This document shows, piece after piece, positions 26,150 through 34,851 of a stretch of DNA of 64,000 nucleotides; within the stretch, counting starts at the first letter, position 1, and each line of letters starts with the position of its first letter. This DNA comes from Robertmurraya dakarensis (GTDB lineage Bacteria > Bacillota > Bacilli > Bacillales > Cytobacillaceae): the NCBI RefSeq assembly GCF_900156875.1, contig NZ_LT707409.1:1143221-1207220 (forward strand), read 5' to 3'. Both the position numbers and the translations under genes were made by a program. The notes beneath the pieces are model-generated. The model did no database searches, was not told the origin of the DNA, and worked only from the letters and a program-made list of their open reading frames with translations.

Positions 26150-26533
26150 TGCTTTGATGAAGACGGTCTCCTTCTCATGCTGCTGTTGTTACGGCTCTCA
26201 TCCCCTTGATGAAGACCGTTCCCTTCTGATGCTGCGATTGTTTCGGTTCTCATTCCCTTAATGAAGACCGTTCCCTTCTCGTGCTATTGTTGGTTCGGTT
26301 CTCATTCCCTTAATGAAGACCGTTCCCTTCTCATGCTGCGATTGTTTCGGTTCTCATTTCCTTAATGAAGACCGTTCCCTTCTCGTGCTGCGATTGTTTC
26401 GGTTCTCATCCCCTAAATGAAGACCGTTCCCTTCTCGTGCTGCGTTTGTTTCGGTTCTCATTCCCTTAATGAAGACCGTTTTCTTAGGGAAATCACAAGC
26501 CTTTTGGTCTTCATCCCCATTACGAAGACCATT
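26150..26533. repeat. Tandem array 1, 52-bp unit, about 8 copies
   Basis: ATGAAGACC recurs at 26157, 26209, 26261, 26313, 26365, 26417 and 26469, exactly 52 bp apart, with a last degenerate unit at 26522. Each unit has the dyad GGTTCTCAT - 7 bp - ATGAAGACC and a linker around CCCTTCTCGTGCTGCG. First and last units are the most diverged. Lies between the MITE-like element and the DUF1906 gene. Non-coding: 52 is not a multiple of three and no long frame crosses it. Confidence 0.93.
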
Positions 26534-26678
26534 AACACAGTAAACCCTCCTGCCTTTTGTCCTTAATCTTTGTAGTTCTTATGACCCTAACATCCGCTTT
26601 AATTATTTTCTTGGTCTATGACAAGAACCCCCTACGATATAATGTAAGGTTACTACCTACTACGGGAGGGAAAGAAAC

Positions 26679-27326
26679 GTGCCTATATATTGGGGAGTGG
26701 ACTCGGCTGATAAAGTAACGCAGGAATTATATGACCGCGTGTTGCACAATTTTGGAAAACCATCCTATTGGGGAAGATATTTGGCTCCAATCCCTGAAAA
26801 AGCGACGGGTTTGACGAGAGCGGAAACAGACCTGCTCCATAATAGCGGAACAAAGGTCTTTGCGATTTACAATAATTTCGCAAAAGCAGTTGGATATAGA
26901 GAAGGAACGGTTGTGGCTCAAAATATGGTATTTAACGCGCGAAAAATTGGGTTCCCTAAAGGGAAAATGCTGGTTGCTAAAATAGAAGAAGGTTTTGAAA
27001 TAGATGAGGCTTGGATACGTGGTTATGTTGACGCGATGTATACAAGCGGTTTCAAACCTGGAATCTATCATGATCCCATTAATGGAGTTTTTAAAGCAGC
27101 TTATTGTGAAGCAGTTTCGAACGATAACAAGGTTGCTAACCAGGTAATTCTTTGGAGTACTTCACCTGAACGAGGTCCAAGTAAAGCTAGAAATGCACCA
27201 AATTTCAGACCGAAAAAACCGCCTTGCAAAGGCAACGTCTGGGGCTGGCAGTATGGACGTGACTCGAATATTTGTCCGATTGATACTAATTTAGTGAACG
27301 GCTCGATGTTTGAATTGATGTGGTGA
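26679..27326 (+). CDS. DUF1906 glycoside hydrolase-like protein
   Basis: 215 residues from GTG 26679 (GGGAGGG upstream). It begins directly with the TIM-barrel-like domain (YWGVDSADKV, then GKPSYWGRYL, VFAIYN near residue 60, and MLVAKIEEGFE, PGIYHDP, VWGWQYGRD), the pattern of DUF1906 / GH25-like proteins such as Rv2525c. These are thought to act on peptidoglycan or related glycans. No signal peptide is visible, so export would need another route or it may act in the mother cell or spore. Monocistronic. Confidence 0.75.
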   Translation: MPIYWGVDSADKVTQELYDRVLHNFGKPSYWGRYLAPIPEKATGLTRAETDLLHNSGTKVFAIYNNFAKAVGYREGTVVAQNMVFNARKIGFPKGKMLVAKIEEGFEIDEAWIRGYVDAMYTSGFKPGIYHDPINGVFKAAYCEAVSNDNKVANQVILWSTSPERGPSKARNAPNFRPKKPPCKGNVWGWQYGRDSNICPIDTNLVNGSMFELMW

Positions 27327-27377
27327 AAAAAATGTCCCCCACGGAATAATTACGTTTTTATCAGCGAACAATAAGCA

Positions 27378-27398
27378 TAGTGTTAGCATCTAACACTA
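27378..27398. promoter_or_regulatory. Perfect 9-bp dyad, operator-like
   Basis: TAGTGTTAG-CAT-CTAACACTA, 25 bp upstream of a ribosome site (GGAGG at 27411-27415) for a small TTG frame. Could be an operator or RNA hairpin. Confidence 0.45.
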
Positions 27399-27422
27399 AA
27401 CTTCAATGTGGAGGGATATATT

Positions 27423-27542
27423 TTGAATATTCTCTATCGCTTACTTCCAAATCTATTTTTATCGATCATCAGAAAATTATTCTTAATAAGGAAGATATCA
27501 TTTAAGTTGATTAACTTATTAAGAATGCCGACTTTGGCTTAA
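27423..27542 (+). CDS. Possible small protein, 39 aa, or structured RNA
   Basis: TTG 27423 behind GTGGAGGG; frame MNILYRLLPNLFLSIIRKLF... ending RMPTLA, basic and hydrophobic. A perfect 12-bp inverted repeat (ATTCTTAATAAG at 27479, CTTATTAAGAAT at 27515) falls inside the frame, and a strong terminator follows at 27588. The unit looks transcribed, but whether the product is peptide or RNA is open. Confidence 0.35.
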   Translation: MNILYRLLPNLFLSIIRKLFLIRKISFKLINLLRMPTLA

Positions 27543-27587
27543 GCATTGGAGATTCAAGAAGATATGTCTTTTCTCATTGATTAGAAA

Positions 27588-27622
27588 AAGGCGGGCATAT
27601 TATTATATGCTTGCCTTTTTTA
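27588..27622. terminator. Bidirectional intrinsic terminator
   Basis: 14-bp stem AAAGGCGGGCATAT / ATATGCTTGCCTTT (two G-U pairs), 4-nt loop, T-run. Serves the small unit at 27370-27542 and possibly the convergent DUF3231 gene. Confidence 0.8.
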
Positions 27623-27649
27623 ATACTTTGTAAAATTCCATTCCTGTCT

Positions 27650-28660
27650 TTACTCTTTCTCACCCTTTGTTAAGCTTCGGCGGTCTGTTGCTCTTGGCGG
27701 TTCTTCCAACCATCCAAAATCAATCATCAAATTCCCGCCGTCTTCTGCATATTTTGCAAGCTCAGCTGTCAGGGTAACATACTTAAAAGCTAAATCTCTT
27801 CGCGTTGTTACACTTAAGGCAGTACCATAAAAAGCAACAGCCATTTGCGTGGATAATTGAACCTGATACATCATAAGTTTATCGGAGAAAGGCGACACGG
27901 TAGAGTCCGTGATAGAAGATTGCCAAGAAGAAGGAGAATTCAGTTTCTCTTCTCGAAAGATATCATCAAATGCAGCAATATGTTTATTCGAAATTTCCAT
28001 CCCTCTTCTAATATAAGCACGCACTTTATCGGAAGAAGCCACTTGGCTAAATGCCACCTTCAGAGCAACATGTAAATGCATTTTATTCATATTAAACGTA
28101 ATATCGCCAATTTCCATAGCTGTTAAAGGGCGACGTTCTCCAAACCATCCAGTTAAGAAACTTTGGTGCTTTACAAAGTCTATTTTGGTTGGAGGTGTTA
28201 GAACAGGAGGACGGTGAAAGATCCCTTTTGTTAAAAGTGCGTCAATTGTTTGCTCAAAGAGCGCCATTACTTCGCTATTACAGGTTATGTAATACTGCCT
28301 TAAATCAGCCCGTATTGAGGTCCCTACGGAAAGTGCATAGCCTGTGATTCCCTGTAGAGACATAATATACATATAATATAAATAAAACGGGTCTTGGAAC
28401 AATCGGGGAGCTTTCGTATTCACATCTTGTTCGGTAAATCCGAGCGGAATCGGATAGTTTTCACCGATAAAAAACTCTTTAATTTTCTCCACATGTCCTT
28501 CTGAATACTGTAACGCCGTCTGATAAATATCTCTTATATCCTCATCTTCTATATGTTCAAGTGCATATTTAATAAAACAAATTGACATGGTATCAAACAT
28601 ATATTGAGTCCAGAGACTAGACAGCTCTGGAGCTGTTAGTTTAATGTTTTTTATTTCCAT
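27650..28660 (-). CDS. DUF3231 family protein
   Basis: 336 residues made of two similar all-helical halves (about 1-165 and 170-325), each with a ferritin-like four-helix pattern. Each half contains the LWTQYM...D or MYQVQLSTQMAVAFYG type helix and a conserved Tyr/His helix. DUF3231 proteins are common in Bacillaceae, often in several copies; function unknown. AAAGGAGGG precedes the ATG. Stands alone. Confidence 0.75.
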   Translation of the reverse strand: MEIKNIKLTAPELSSLWTQYMFDTMSICFIKYALEHIEDEDIRDIYQTALQYSEGHVEKIKEFFIGENYPIPLGFTEQDVNTKAPRLFQDPFYLYYMYIMSLQGITGYALSVGTSIRADLRQYYITCNSEVMALFEQTIDALLTKGIFHRPPVLTPPTKIDFVKHQSFLTGWFGERRPLTAMEIGDITFNMNKMHLHVALKVAFSQVASSDKVRAYIRRGMEISNKHIAAFDDIFREEKLNSPSSWQSSITDSTVSPFSDKLMMYQVQLSTQMAVAFYGTALSVTTRRDLAFKYVTLTAELAKYAEDGGNLMIDFGWLEEPPRATDRRSLTKGEKE

Positions 28661-28736
28661 GCCGACCCTCCTTTAGGATTTACACTATTAATTTTTCCTA
28701 CTAACATGTAAATATTCCCTTAAAAAAGAGGAAACA

Positions 28737-28770
28737 AAAAAAAGAGAGAGTCTTTTACAACTCTCCCTCT
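28737..28770 (-). terminator. Intrinsic terminator of ppiB
   Basis: 8-bp stem GGGAGAGT / ACTCTCTC followed leftward by eight T. Confidence 0.75.
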
Positions 28771-28776
28771 TACTAA

Positions 28777-29214
28777 TTATGCATCAAATACTTCAACTTT
28801 TTCCATAACATCGCCTTGCTTGTGCTTTAGGGCTGCATCCATTCCTGAAGTCACTTTTCCAAAAACAGTATGAACACCATTTAAGTGAGGTTGCGGTTCG
28901 TGTACGATAAAGAATTGGCTTCCACCTGTATCTTTACCAGCATGTGCCATTGAAAGGGACCCAACTTCGTGCTTATGAGGGTTTCCTTCTGTTTCACATT
29001 TAATTGTATATCCTGGACCGCCAGTTCCAGTTCCGTGTGGACAGCCTCCTTGGCTAACAAAGCCAGGAATAACACGGTGGAACGTTAACCCGTTATAAAA
29101 CCCTTCGTTCGCTAATTTTTCAAAATTAGCAACTGTTCCAGGAGCTTCATTTGGATAAAGTTCAAACTCGATTTTGTCTCCGTCTTTCATTTGTATGTAT
29201 CCTTTTTTCGCCAT
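28777..29214 (-). CDS. ppiB: Peptidyl-prolyl cis-trans isomerase, cyclophilin
   Basis: 145 residues, a compact cytoplasmic cyclophilin. Active-site blocks: [13 protein letters not shown] (catalytic Arg), [18 protein letters not shown], and [12 protein letters not shown]. It speeds prolyl bond isomerisation in protein folding. AAAGGAGA places the start at ATG 29214 (MAKKGYIQ) and not at the ATG nine bases upstream that overlaps the ribosome site. Single-gene unit. Confidence 0.96.
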   Translation of the reverse strand: MAKKGYIQMKDGDKIEFELYPNEAPGTVANFEKLANEGFYNGLTFHRVIPGFVSQGGCPHGTGTGGPGYTIKCETEGNPHKHEVGSLSMAHAGKDTGGSQFFIVHEPQPHLNGVHTVFGKVTSGMDAALKHKQGDVMEKVEVFDA

Positions 29215-29444
29215 ATAGTACATCTCCTTTTATGTATGCATAGAATCAATTCTTATCTTACATGATTCTTTTTCTAAAATAAAGCGCGAGGGTCTTTTCG
29301 CTTGGAATTTCAGTTAATTTTATGAAAAACATATCCTAGCATAAGTGTATTACAAGGATATATATCAATAAATAGCTGGTAGTTTATTTTTTAAAATAAT
29401 ATTTTCTTACTTTACATAAAATAAGCTTGGAGGTGAAAGACTTG

Positions 29445-29603
29445 ATGGAGCATGAAAATATGCAGAGGGATCAAAATCAAAACAAGCTTGATCAACCAAG
29501 TACAGAGGAACTCATGAATAGAGTGAATCAATCCTTCGATCAAATGACAGAGGAAGTCAAAAATATATTAACTGAAAATAATCAACGCAATAATAAAATG
29601 TAA
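29445..29603 (+). CDS. Small hydrophilic protein, 52 aa
   Basis: MEHENMQRDQNQNKLDQPST at the start, then an amphipathic helix (NRVNQSFDQMTEEVKNIL). GGAGGTGA at 29429-29436 lies 8 nt before ATG 29445 (TTG 29442 also possible). A strong terminator follows. Gln/Asn-rich composition recalls small spore-associated proteins, but no family is recognised. Confidence 0.6.
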   Translation: MEHENMQRDQNQNKLDQPSTEELMNRVNQSFDQMTEEVKNILTENNQRNNKM

Positions 29604-29610
29604 TCAAATT

Positions 29611-29645
29611 TAAGCCGGAATAGATAGATTATCTACTCCGGCCTC
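29611..29645. terminator. Bidirectional terminator
   Basis: Stem built from GCCGGA / TCCGGC at the base and ATAGAT / ATCTA above, between convergent genes. Confidence 0.7.
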
Positions 29646-29661
29646 TATATTAAATAGACTT

Positions 29662-30855
29662 TTAAAATTTGATATCCTTCGGAAGTCCCATTAAACGTTC
29701 CCCAACGACATTTCTGTTTATTTCAGAGGTACCTCCCTCAATGGTATAAGCCATTGAACGCAGGTATTCATTCTGCCAGCTGTCATGAATAGGGGCATCT
29801 TCTTTCCACAATATGTTTGTAGATCCTTGAAGGGTCATTGCATAGGCCAATATTTCCTGCCCGAGCTCACTCGAAACAATTTTATCCATCGAGCCTTCAG
29901 GACCTGGATGCCCCTTGCGAATTGTATTGGTCAAATGGCGGTAAAAGTTAAGCAGCAATGCTCTTGTCTTCGAGCGCAATTTCACTAGATTTTGCAAGAC
30001 AAGTGGATTTTCTATAAGCGGCTGCCCATTTCTTGTTAATGTCTTTGCCATTTGTGCTAATTCTTCTACTTGATACTGCAATGAAAAAATTTTTCTAGCG
30101 ACACCGACTCGTTCATGACTTAGTAGTGTCAAGGAAACCTGCCAGCCTTTATGCAATTCTCCTACAATATCTGCTTCATAGGCAACAGCATCAGTGAAGT
30201 AAACTTCGTTAAAATGATGCCAATCATTAATGGATCGAATTGGTCTTACTTCAACCCCCGGCTGATGCATATCCACTATAAACGCCGTAATACCTTCATG
30301 TTTTTTCCCAGTATTGTCTGTCCGGGCCAGCAAGAAGCAGCGGTCTGCCAAATGAGCAAAGCTTGTCCAAATCTTTTGACCATTAATAATCCACTTATCC
30401 CCTTGTTTAACGGCTTTTGTCTGTAAGGAAGCTAAATCTGATCCCGAGTTAGGCTCTGAATATCCTTGACACCAAATTTCTTCTCCATTTAAGATTTTTG
30501 GAACATATTTTTCTTTTTGTTCTTCTGTTCCAATTTGTAAAAGCGTTGGACCAACCATGGCTGTCCCGACTATATTTAGCTGCGGGGGTGCCTTAACTCT
30601 TGCCATTTCCTGTTCATAAATAACTTCCTCGATTAAAGATGCGCCTCTCCCACCATATTCTTGAGGCCATGAAACTCCTGCCCATTTCCCTTTGGATAAG
30701 GTCTTTTGCCAATCTTTCATAAATTTTGCTTGTTCTTTCGCATCCGCTGGTACTGTCTGCTTTCCTTCTAACCAACCATCAGGCAGGTTCTCTTGAAGCC
30801 ATGAGCTCAATTCTGAACGAAATGCTTCTTCCTTTGGAGAAAATGTAAAATCCAT
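29662..30855 (-). CDS. Acyl-CoA dehydrogenase
   Basis: 397 residues. FAD-dependent acyl-CoA dehydrogenase fold: helical N-domain, beta-domain with WCQGYSEPNSGSDLASLQT and WIINGQKIWTS, helical C-domain ending YTIEGGTSEINRNVVGERLMGLP. It introduces the alpha-beta double bond in acyl-CoA. The length and the motifs fit the long-chain/branched FadE2-like soluble group. AGAAAGGGATG marks the ribosome site, so ATG 30855 (MDFTFSP) is preferred over ATG 30864 inside it. Upstream lies an acyl-CoA ligase gene in the same direction, 160 bp away. Confidence 0.93.
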   Translation of the reverse strand: MDFTFSPKEEAFRSELSSWLQENLPDGWLEGKQTVPADAKEQAKFMKDWQKTLSKGKWAGVSWPQEYGGRGASLIEEVIYEQEMARVKAPPQLNIVGTAMVGPTLLQIGTEEQKEKYVPKILNGEEIWCQGYSEPNSGSDLASLQTKAVKQGDKWIINGQKIWTSFAHLADRCFLLARTDNTGKKHEGITAFIVDMHQPGVEVRPIRSINDWHHFNEVYFTDAVAYEADIVGELHKGWQVSLTLLSHERVGVARKIFSLQYQVEELAQMAKTLTRNGQPLIENPLVLQNLVKLRSKTRALLLNFYRHLTNTIRKGHPGPEGSMDKIVSSELGQEILAYAMTLQGSTNILWKEDAPIHDSWQNEYLRSMAYTIEGGTSEINRNVVGERLMGLPKDIKF

Positions 30856-31015
30856 TAATCTCATCCCTTTCTATTCCTGATTATTCATAGGTTTATTTTC
30901 TATTATTAAAAATTTTCATAATATTAACTATATTATAACTCTTATGTATTTAAGATTAAAAGTAAAATTGGCAACTCATTGAGCTGCCAATAAAAGTTAT
31001 TGGATCAAATGAACG

Positions 31016-32575
31016 CTAGCTTATCAATGGTGCATTTTTTCTTAAAACTTGCTTCAACACTTTTCCTGCTGCATTTCTAGGCAACGCATCAATGAACTCT
31101 ACTTCTTTTGGCTTTTTATAAGAAGCTAAATACTTCATGCAATGTGAAATTACATCATTTTCTGTCATCGATTTACCTGGCTTTAATGCAACAAACACCT
31201 TTACTTTTTCTCCCCACTCTGGGTCAGGCACACCAATGACGGCGCATTCTAGAATACCGGGATGCTTATAAAGAACCTCTTCAATTTCCGCTGGATAAAT
31301 ATTTTCTCCACCGCTTATGAGCATATCCTTCTTCCTGTCTACAATGTAGAAGTAACCTTCCTCATCGACTCTGACCAAGTCACCGCTATGGAACCATCCT
31401 CCCTTGAAGGCTTCAGCCGTTGCTTCAGGATTCTTATAATACTCCTTCATTACAGTTGGGCCGCGATAAACGATTTCTCCAATTTCACCAGGAGGAACAT
31501 CGTTCATGTTATCATCTACCACTCTCACCTCAACATTAATCACTGGTCTCCCGATGGAAGCTGTTTTTCTAAGAGCATCATCCCCATAGAGAACAACCGT
31601 AATCGACGTTGTTTCCGTTTGACCAAACTGCTCGATCAGTGTTGCATTTTTAAAACTGCTGAGGATTTTTTTCTTTAACTCAAGTGGAGCAATCGCTGCG
31701 CCTACAGAACACCTCGTAATAGAGGAAACATCATACTTTTCATAATTCGGAACTTGGAAAAGGAAGATCCACATGGCTGGAACTAATCCTAATGTAGAAA
31801 TCTTTTCTTGTTCAATTGTTTTAAAAATTTCCACCGGATTAAAATCACGGTGAATCACTATTGTACCGTTCATAATACAAACCGAAACAAGAGAACCAAG
31901 ACCGCCAATATGAAACATTGGAATGGCAACCAATGTCTTTCCATACAATTCTGCTTTTCCTTCCCAAGCTAGATTCATAGAGTTTTGGCACAGGTTCTTA
32001 TGAGTTAAGACGGCTCCTTTTGGGCGTCCTGTTGTTCCCGATGTATAGGCAATCATCGCTGCATCATTGTCAGTTAAGCCTTCTGGTGGAGTAAACGTAA
32101 CTTCCGTTTGGTAGATAGAATCATAGTGTAAAAAATCTGATGGGATTTCTGTATCCCCCACTACGACAATCTTTTCTACTTTTGCCAATTGATCTTTCAC
32201 GGATAGAATCTGATCAACAAACTCACCGTCAATAAATAATATTTTCGTATCGGAATTGTTAACAATATAGGCGATTTCCTCAGATGCTAGTCTGAAATTC
32301 ATTGGAACACCTACACCGCCTGATAGTGCGGATGCATAGAAAATCTCAGCGAAGGCCAAGGAGTTTTTTAACAGAAATCCAACCTTTTCATCACGTTGTA
32401 TCCCTTGATTTTGAAACCAGCCTGCCAAATGGGTTGCTCGTTCATCCATTTCTTTGAAAGTTAATCTTGTGTCTCCAAAAACAAACGCTTCAAGATTAGG
32501 CCCTCTATGTGCTGCACGTTTTAACATTTCCCCAACGAGGAGCTGGGATGACAAACTAAGTAAAGAGGTTGTCAA
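31016..32575 (-). CDS. Long-chain acyl-CoA synthetase / AMP-dependent ligase
   Basis: 519 residues. ANL superfamily adenylate-forming enzyme: P-loop YTSGTTGRPKGAVLTH, VPMF-like VAIPMFHIGG, the YGQTE-type motif EQFGQTETT, hinge GWFHSGDLVRVDEEGYFYIVDRKKDM, and C-terminal Lys in RNAAGKVLK. It activates a fatty or aromatic acid to acyl-CoA, likely feeding the acyl-CoA dehydrogenase next door. GGAGGG at the right distance selects TTG 32575 over an ATG seven codons upstream. Substrate unknown. Confidence 0.92.
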   Translation of the reverse strand: MTTSLLSLSSQLLVGEMLKRAAHRGPNLEAFVFGDTRLTFKEMDERATHLAGWFQNQGIQRDEKVGFLLKNSLAFAEIFYASALSGGVGVPMNFRLASEEIAYIVNNSDTKILFIDGEFVDQILSVKDQLAKVEKIVVVGDTEIPSDFLHYDSIYQTEVTFTPPEGLTDNDAAMIAYTSGTTGRPKGAVLTHKNLCQNSMNLAWEGKAELYGKTLVAIPMFHIGGLGSLVSVCIMNGTIVIHRDFNPVEIFKTIEQEKISTLGLVPAMWIFLFQVPNYEKYDVSSITRCSVGAAIAPLELKKKILSSFKNATLIEQFGQTETTSITVVLYGDDALRKTASIGRPVINVEVRVVDDNMNDVPPGEIGEIVYRGPTVMKEYYKNPEATAEAFKGGWFHSGDLVRVDEEGYFYIVDRKKDMLISGGENIYPAEIEEVLYKHPGILECAVIGVPDPEWGEKVKVFVALKPGKSMTENDVISHCMKYLASYKKPKEVEFIDALPRNAAGKVLKQVLRKNAPLIS

Positions 32576-32624
32576 ATTATATCCCTCCAAATGCATGATT
32601 TTATTTTGAATCTTCTAAATAATC

Positions 32625-32645
32625 ATATAATAAAACGCTTACAAT
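32625..32645. promoter_or_regulatory. Imperfect cre-like box before the acyl-CoA ligase gene
   Basis: Leftward TTGTAAGCGTTTTATT matches the cre core but differs in the last CA. It lies about 55 bp before the TTG start, where CcpA repression would act. Confidence 0.35.
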
Positions 32646-32819
32646 AAAATATAACATAATTTTTAGAATATTCAACAAATAATTACGAAAATAATCATTA
32701 AATTTGGGGGCATCTGGTAAGATACAATTATGTAGTTGATAGATTATTGATAGAAATATTCTATTTTTATGACGATTCAGTTACAATAAGGAAGAGAATA
32801 GAATTTGAGGAGAGATTAA

Positions 32820-33410
32820 ATGACACCGAAAATAATACATGCACCTTTTGTTGAACAAATGCCAGAACTGCCTAGAGGCTGTGAAGTTACAAGCTTGTCT
32901 CTCTTACTGCAGCATGCAGGAATTCATGTTGATAAGATGACTCTCTCTCGTGAAGTGAAAAAAGTTCCCTTTAAAGAAGGTGACTGCTTTGGACATCTAA
33001 ACGACGGGTTTGTTGGAGATATGTATTCTTTTGAAACAGATGGTCTAGGCGTCTATCATTCGCCGATTAAGAAACTAGCAGAACGATATTTGCCCAATAA
33101 GATCGTTGATATTACAGGATCAGAAACAGAGAAAATTTATCATACCATTGATCAAGGGCTGCCTGTTTGGATCGTGACGAATGATACCTTCAAAGAATTA
33201 GGTGAGGAGCATTTCAAAACTTGGAATACTAGATTAGGAGAATTGCGGATAACCTATCGCATGCACAGTGTTCTCGTTGTTGGATATGACGACGATCATG
33301 TCTATATTAATGATCCTTTATATCATGAGCCAAACCGCGCCATTGACCGCCATGATTTTGAGAAGGCGTGGGAGCAAATGGGCCGTCAAGCTATTACGTA
33401 CATAAAGTAG
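32820..33410 (+). CDS. C39-like cysteine peptidase family protein
   Basis: 196 residues, papain-like C39/YvpB-type domain. Catalytic Cys21 in LPRGCEVTSL, His149 in YRMHSVLVVGYD, Asp in YINDPL, in the expected order. No signal peptide or membrane anchor is seen, unlike exported YvpB, so it may work inside the cell or be exported otherwise. GAGGAGAG precedes the ATG. Target unknown. Confidence 0.82.
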   Translation: MTPKIIHAPFVEQMPELPRGCEVTSLSLLLQHAGIHVDKMTLSREVKKVPFKEGDCFGHLNDGFVGDMYSFETDGLGVYHSPIKKLAERYLPNKIVDITGSETEKIYHTIDQGLPVWIVTNDTFKELGEEHFKTWNTRLGELRITYRMHSVLVVGYDDDHVYINDPLYHEPNRAIDRHDFEKAWEQMGRQAITYIK

Positions 33411-33441
33411 AAAAAAAGGCGTCTACTGACGTCTTTTTCTA
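33411..33441. terminator. Bidirectional terminator
   Basis: 11-bp stem AAAAAGGCGTC / GACGTCTTTTT (one G-U pair) with a TACT loop, between convergent genes. Confidence 0.8.
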
Positions 33442-34653
33442 CATCTGTATTGATTTTTGCGGCACTGGATTCTGGAAAGTTTCTGCTTTTTTTACCGTAA
33501 AGGCCAAAATAAATCCTACCCCTAACACAATCGAACAAAAAAGAAAGGCGCTCTTGAATCCTCCCCATTCATCAATTAACCAGCCGCCAATGGTCGGACC
33601 AAGAAATTGCCCGACTGCATAATAAAAAGTTGCATAACTAAATGCAATTGGCATCTCAACCGGCTTAACAAAATCCATACTAGAAGCTTGTATGAGCGTA
33701 AACAGTCCGTTCAACGTACAGCTTAGAATAAGCATATGCATGATAAATCCAGGCATGGAGGTAAAAAAAATCGGGATGAGCATAGAAAACGATGTGATAC
33801 CTGCTGTTAATATGAGAGATATGCGTCTCCCTAATTTATCCGAAACAACTCCCCAAATTGGACCACAAAATATCGATAAAATTCCGTTAATAGCCATGAG
33901 CTGGCCAGCTATGGTGATATCTACTCCAGATTCGATCATATAACTCATAATAAAAACCGCATGAATGATATAAGTCATTCCTAAAATTCCATAAAGGACG
34001 GCAATTTTAATTACATTAGGATTTAAGAAGATTTCCTTTGTTGATGCCGTGTCTTGCATATGTTCGGATTTCTTCGTGGAAGGAGGATCCTTCATAATGA
34101 CAAATGCAAGGATGACTACAATGAAAGCAACTAATGCAAATAACCCCCAGGCCACCCTCCAGCCGTATCCTGTAAAAACCGTTTCTAAATAGGGAACTAA
34201 AATTCCAGTCGTAAGAAGTCCGATTCCGACACCGCTTGTCGTGATCCCTATCATCGTTCCTTTTTTATGAGGAAACCACGCTACCAACCAGGATATGAGC
34301 GGTGTATATGTAAAGGCTGTCCCTACTCCTAAAAGAAGCATAAATAGGAAGGTAATCCAATAGGAAGAGGAAAATGTCAAGCCGATAAATCCCACCGTTA
34401 CCAGAGATACGCCGCTTAGGATCGTAACCTTGCTTCCCCATTTTGCCGCTGCCATACCGGCAAAAATCACCATACATAAATAACCGAGTGAAGTAGTCGT
34501 CCCAAGATAACCCGCCTGACTGTAAGTAATATTCAAGCCATCTTTCATAAACGGCAGGACTACCCCATAAGAAAGCCTTGCAAACGCGATTACCACAGCT
34601 GCAATCAGCAATCCAATGCCGCTGTACACCCACATTTTTTTATCGGCAACCAT
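33439..34653 (-). CDS. MFS transporter (YbfB/cyanate-permease-like)
   Basis: 404 residues with twelve predicted membrane segments. The MFS loop 2-3 motif appears as GMAAAKWGSKVTI, and the loop 8-9 version as GVVSDKLGRRISLIL. The N-terminal VAFARLSYGVVLPFMKDGLNITYSQAGYLGT block is typical of the YbfB/CynX-like branch. Substrate unknown. GAGGTG sets ATG 34653; an upstream ATG at 34677 lacks a ribosome site. Confidence 0.88.
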   Translation of the reverse strand: MVADKKMWVYSGIGLLIAAVVIAFARLSYGVVLPFMKDGLNITYSQAGYLGTTTSLGYLCMVIFAGMAAAKWGSKVTILSGVSLVTVGFIGLTFSSSYWITFLFMLLLGVGTAFTYTPLISWLVAWFPHKKGTMIGITTSGVGIGLLTTGILVPYLETVFTGYGWRVAWGLFALVAFIVVILAFVIMKDPPSTKKSEHMQDTASTKEIFLNPNVIKIAVLYGILGMTYIIHAVFIMSYMIESGVDITIAGQLMAINGILSIFCGPIWGVVSDKLGRRISLILTAGITSFSMLIPIFFTSMPGFIMHMLILSCTLNGLFTLIQASSMDFVKPVEMPIAFSYATFYYAVGQFLGPTIGGWLIDEWGGFKSAFLFCSIVLGVGFILAFTVKKAETFQNPVPQKSIQM

Positions 34654-34763
34654 TTCGTGCACCTCATTTTCCCACATTTACTTTTAGTGATAGTCTAATG
34701 TATTTTCTTTTATTGGTCAATTAATTTTCAGAATTTACTAATTATTGGAGCTTTATAGTTATG

Positions 34764-34812
34764 CAAAAAAACACCCCAAAAGTTAGTTTTTTACTCTAAC
34801 TTTTGGGGTGCA
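34764..34812 (-). terminator. Intrinsic terminator of ftsZ-like gene
   Basis: Perfect 15-bp stem CACCCCAAAAGTTAG / CTAACTTTTGGGGTG, followed leftward by seven T. Confidence 0.88.
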
Positions 34813-34851
34813 GTAGTATTTTGTGTGTTTCGTAATCTTATGAACCTTAAG

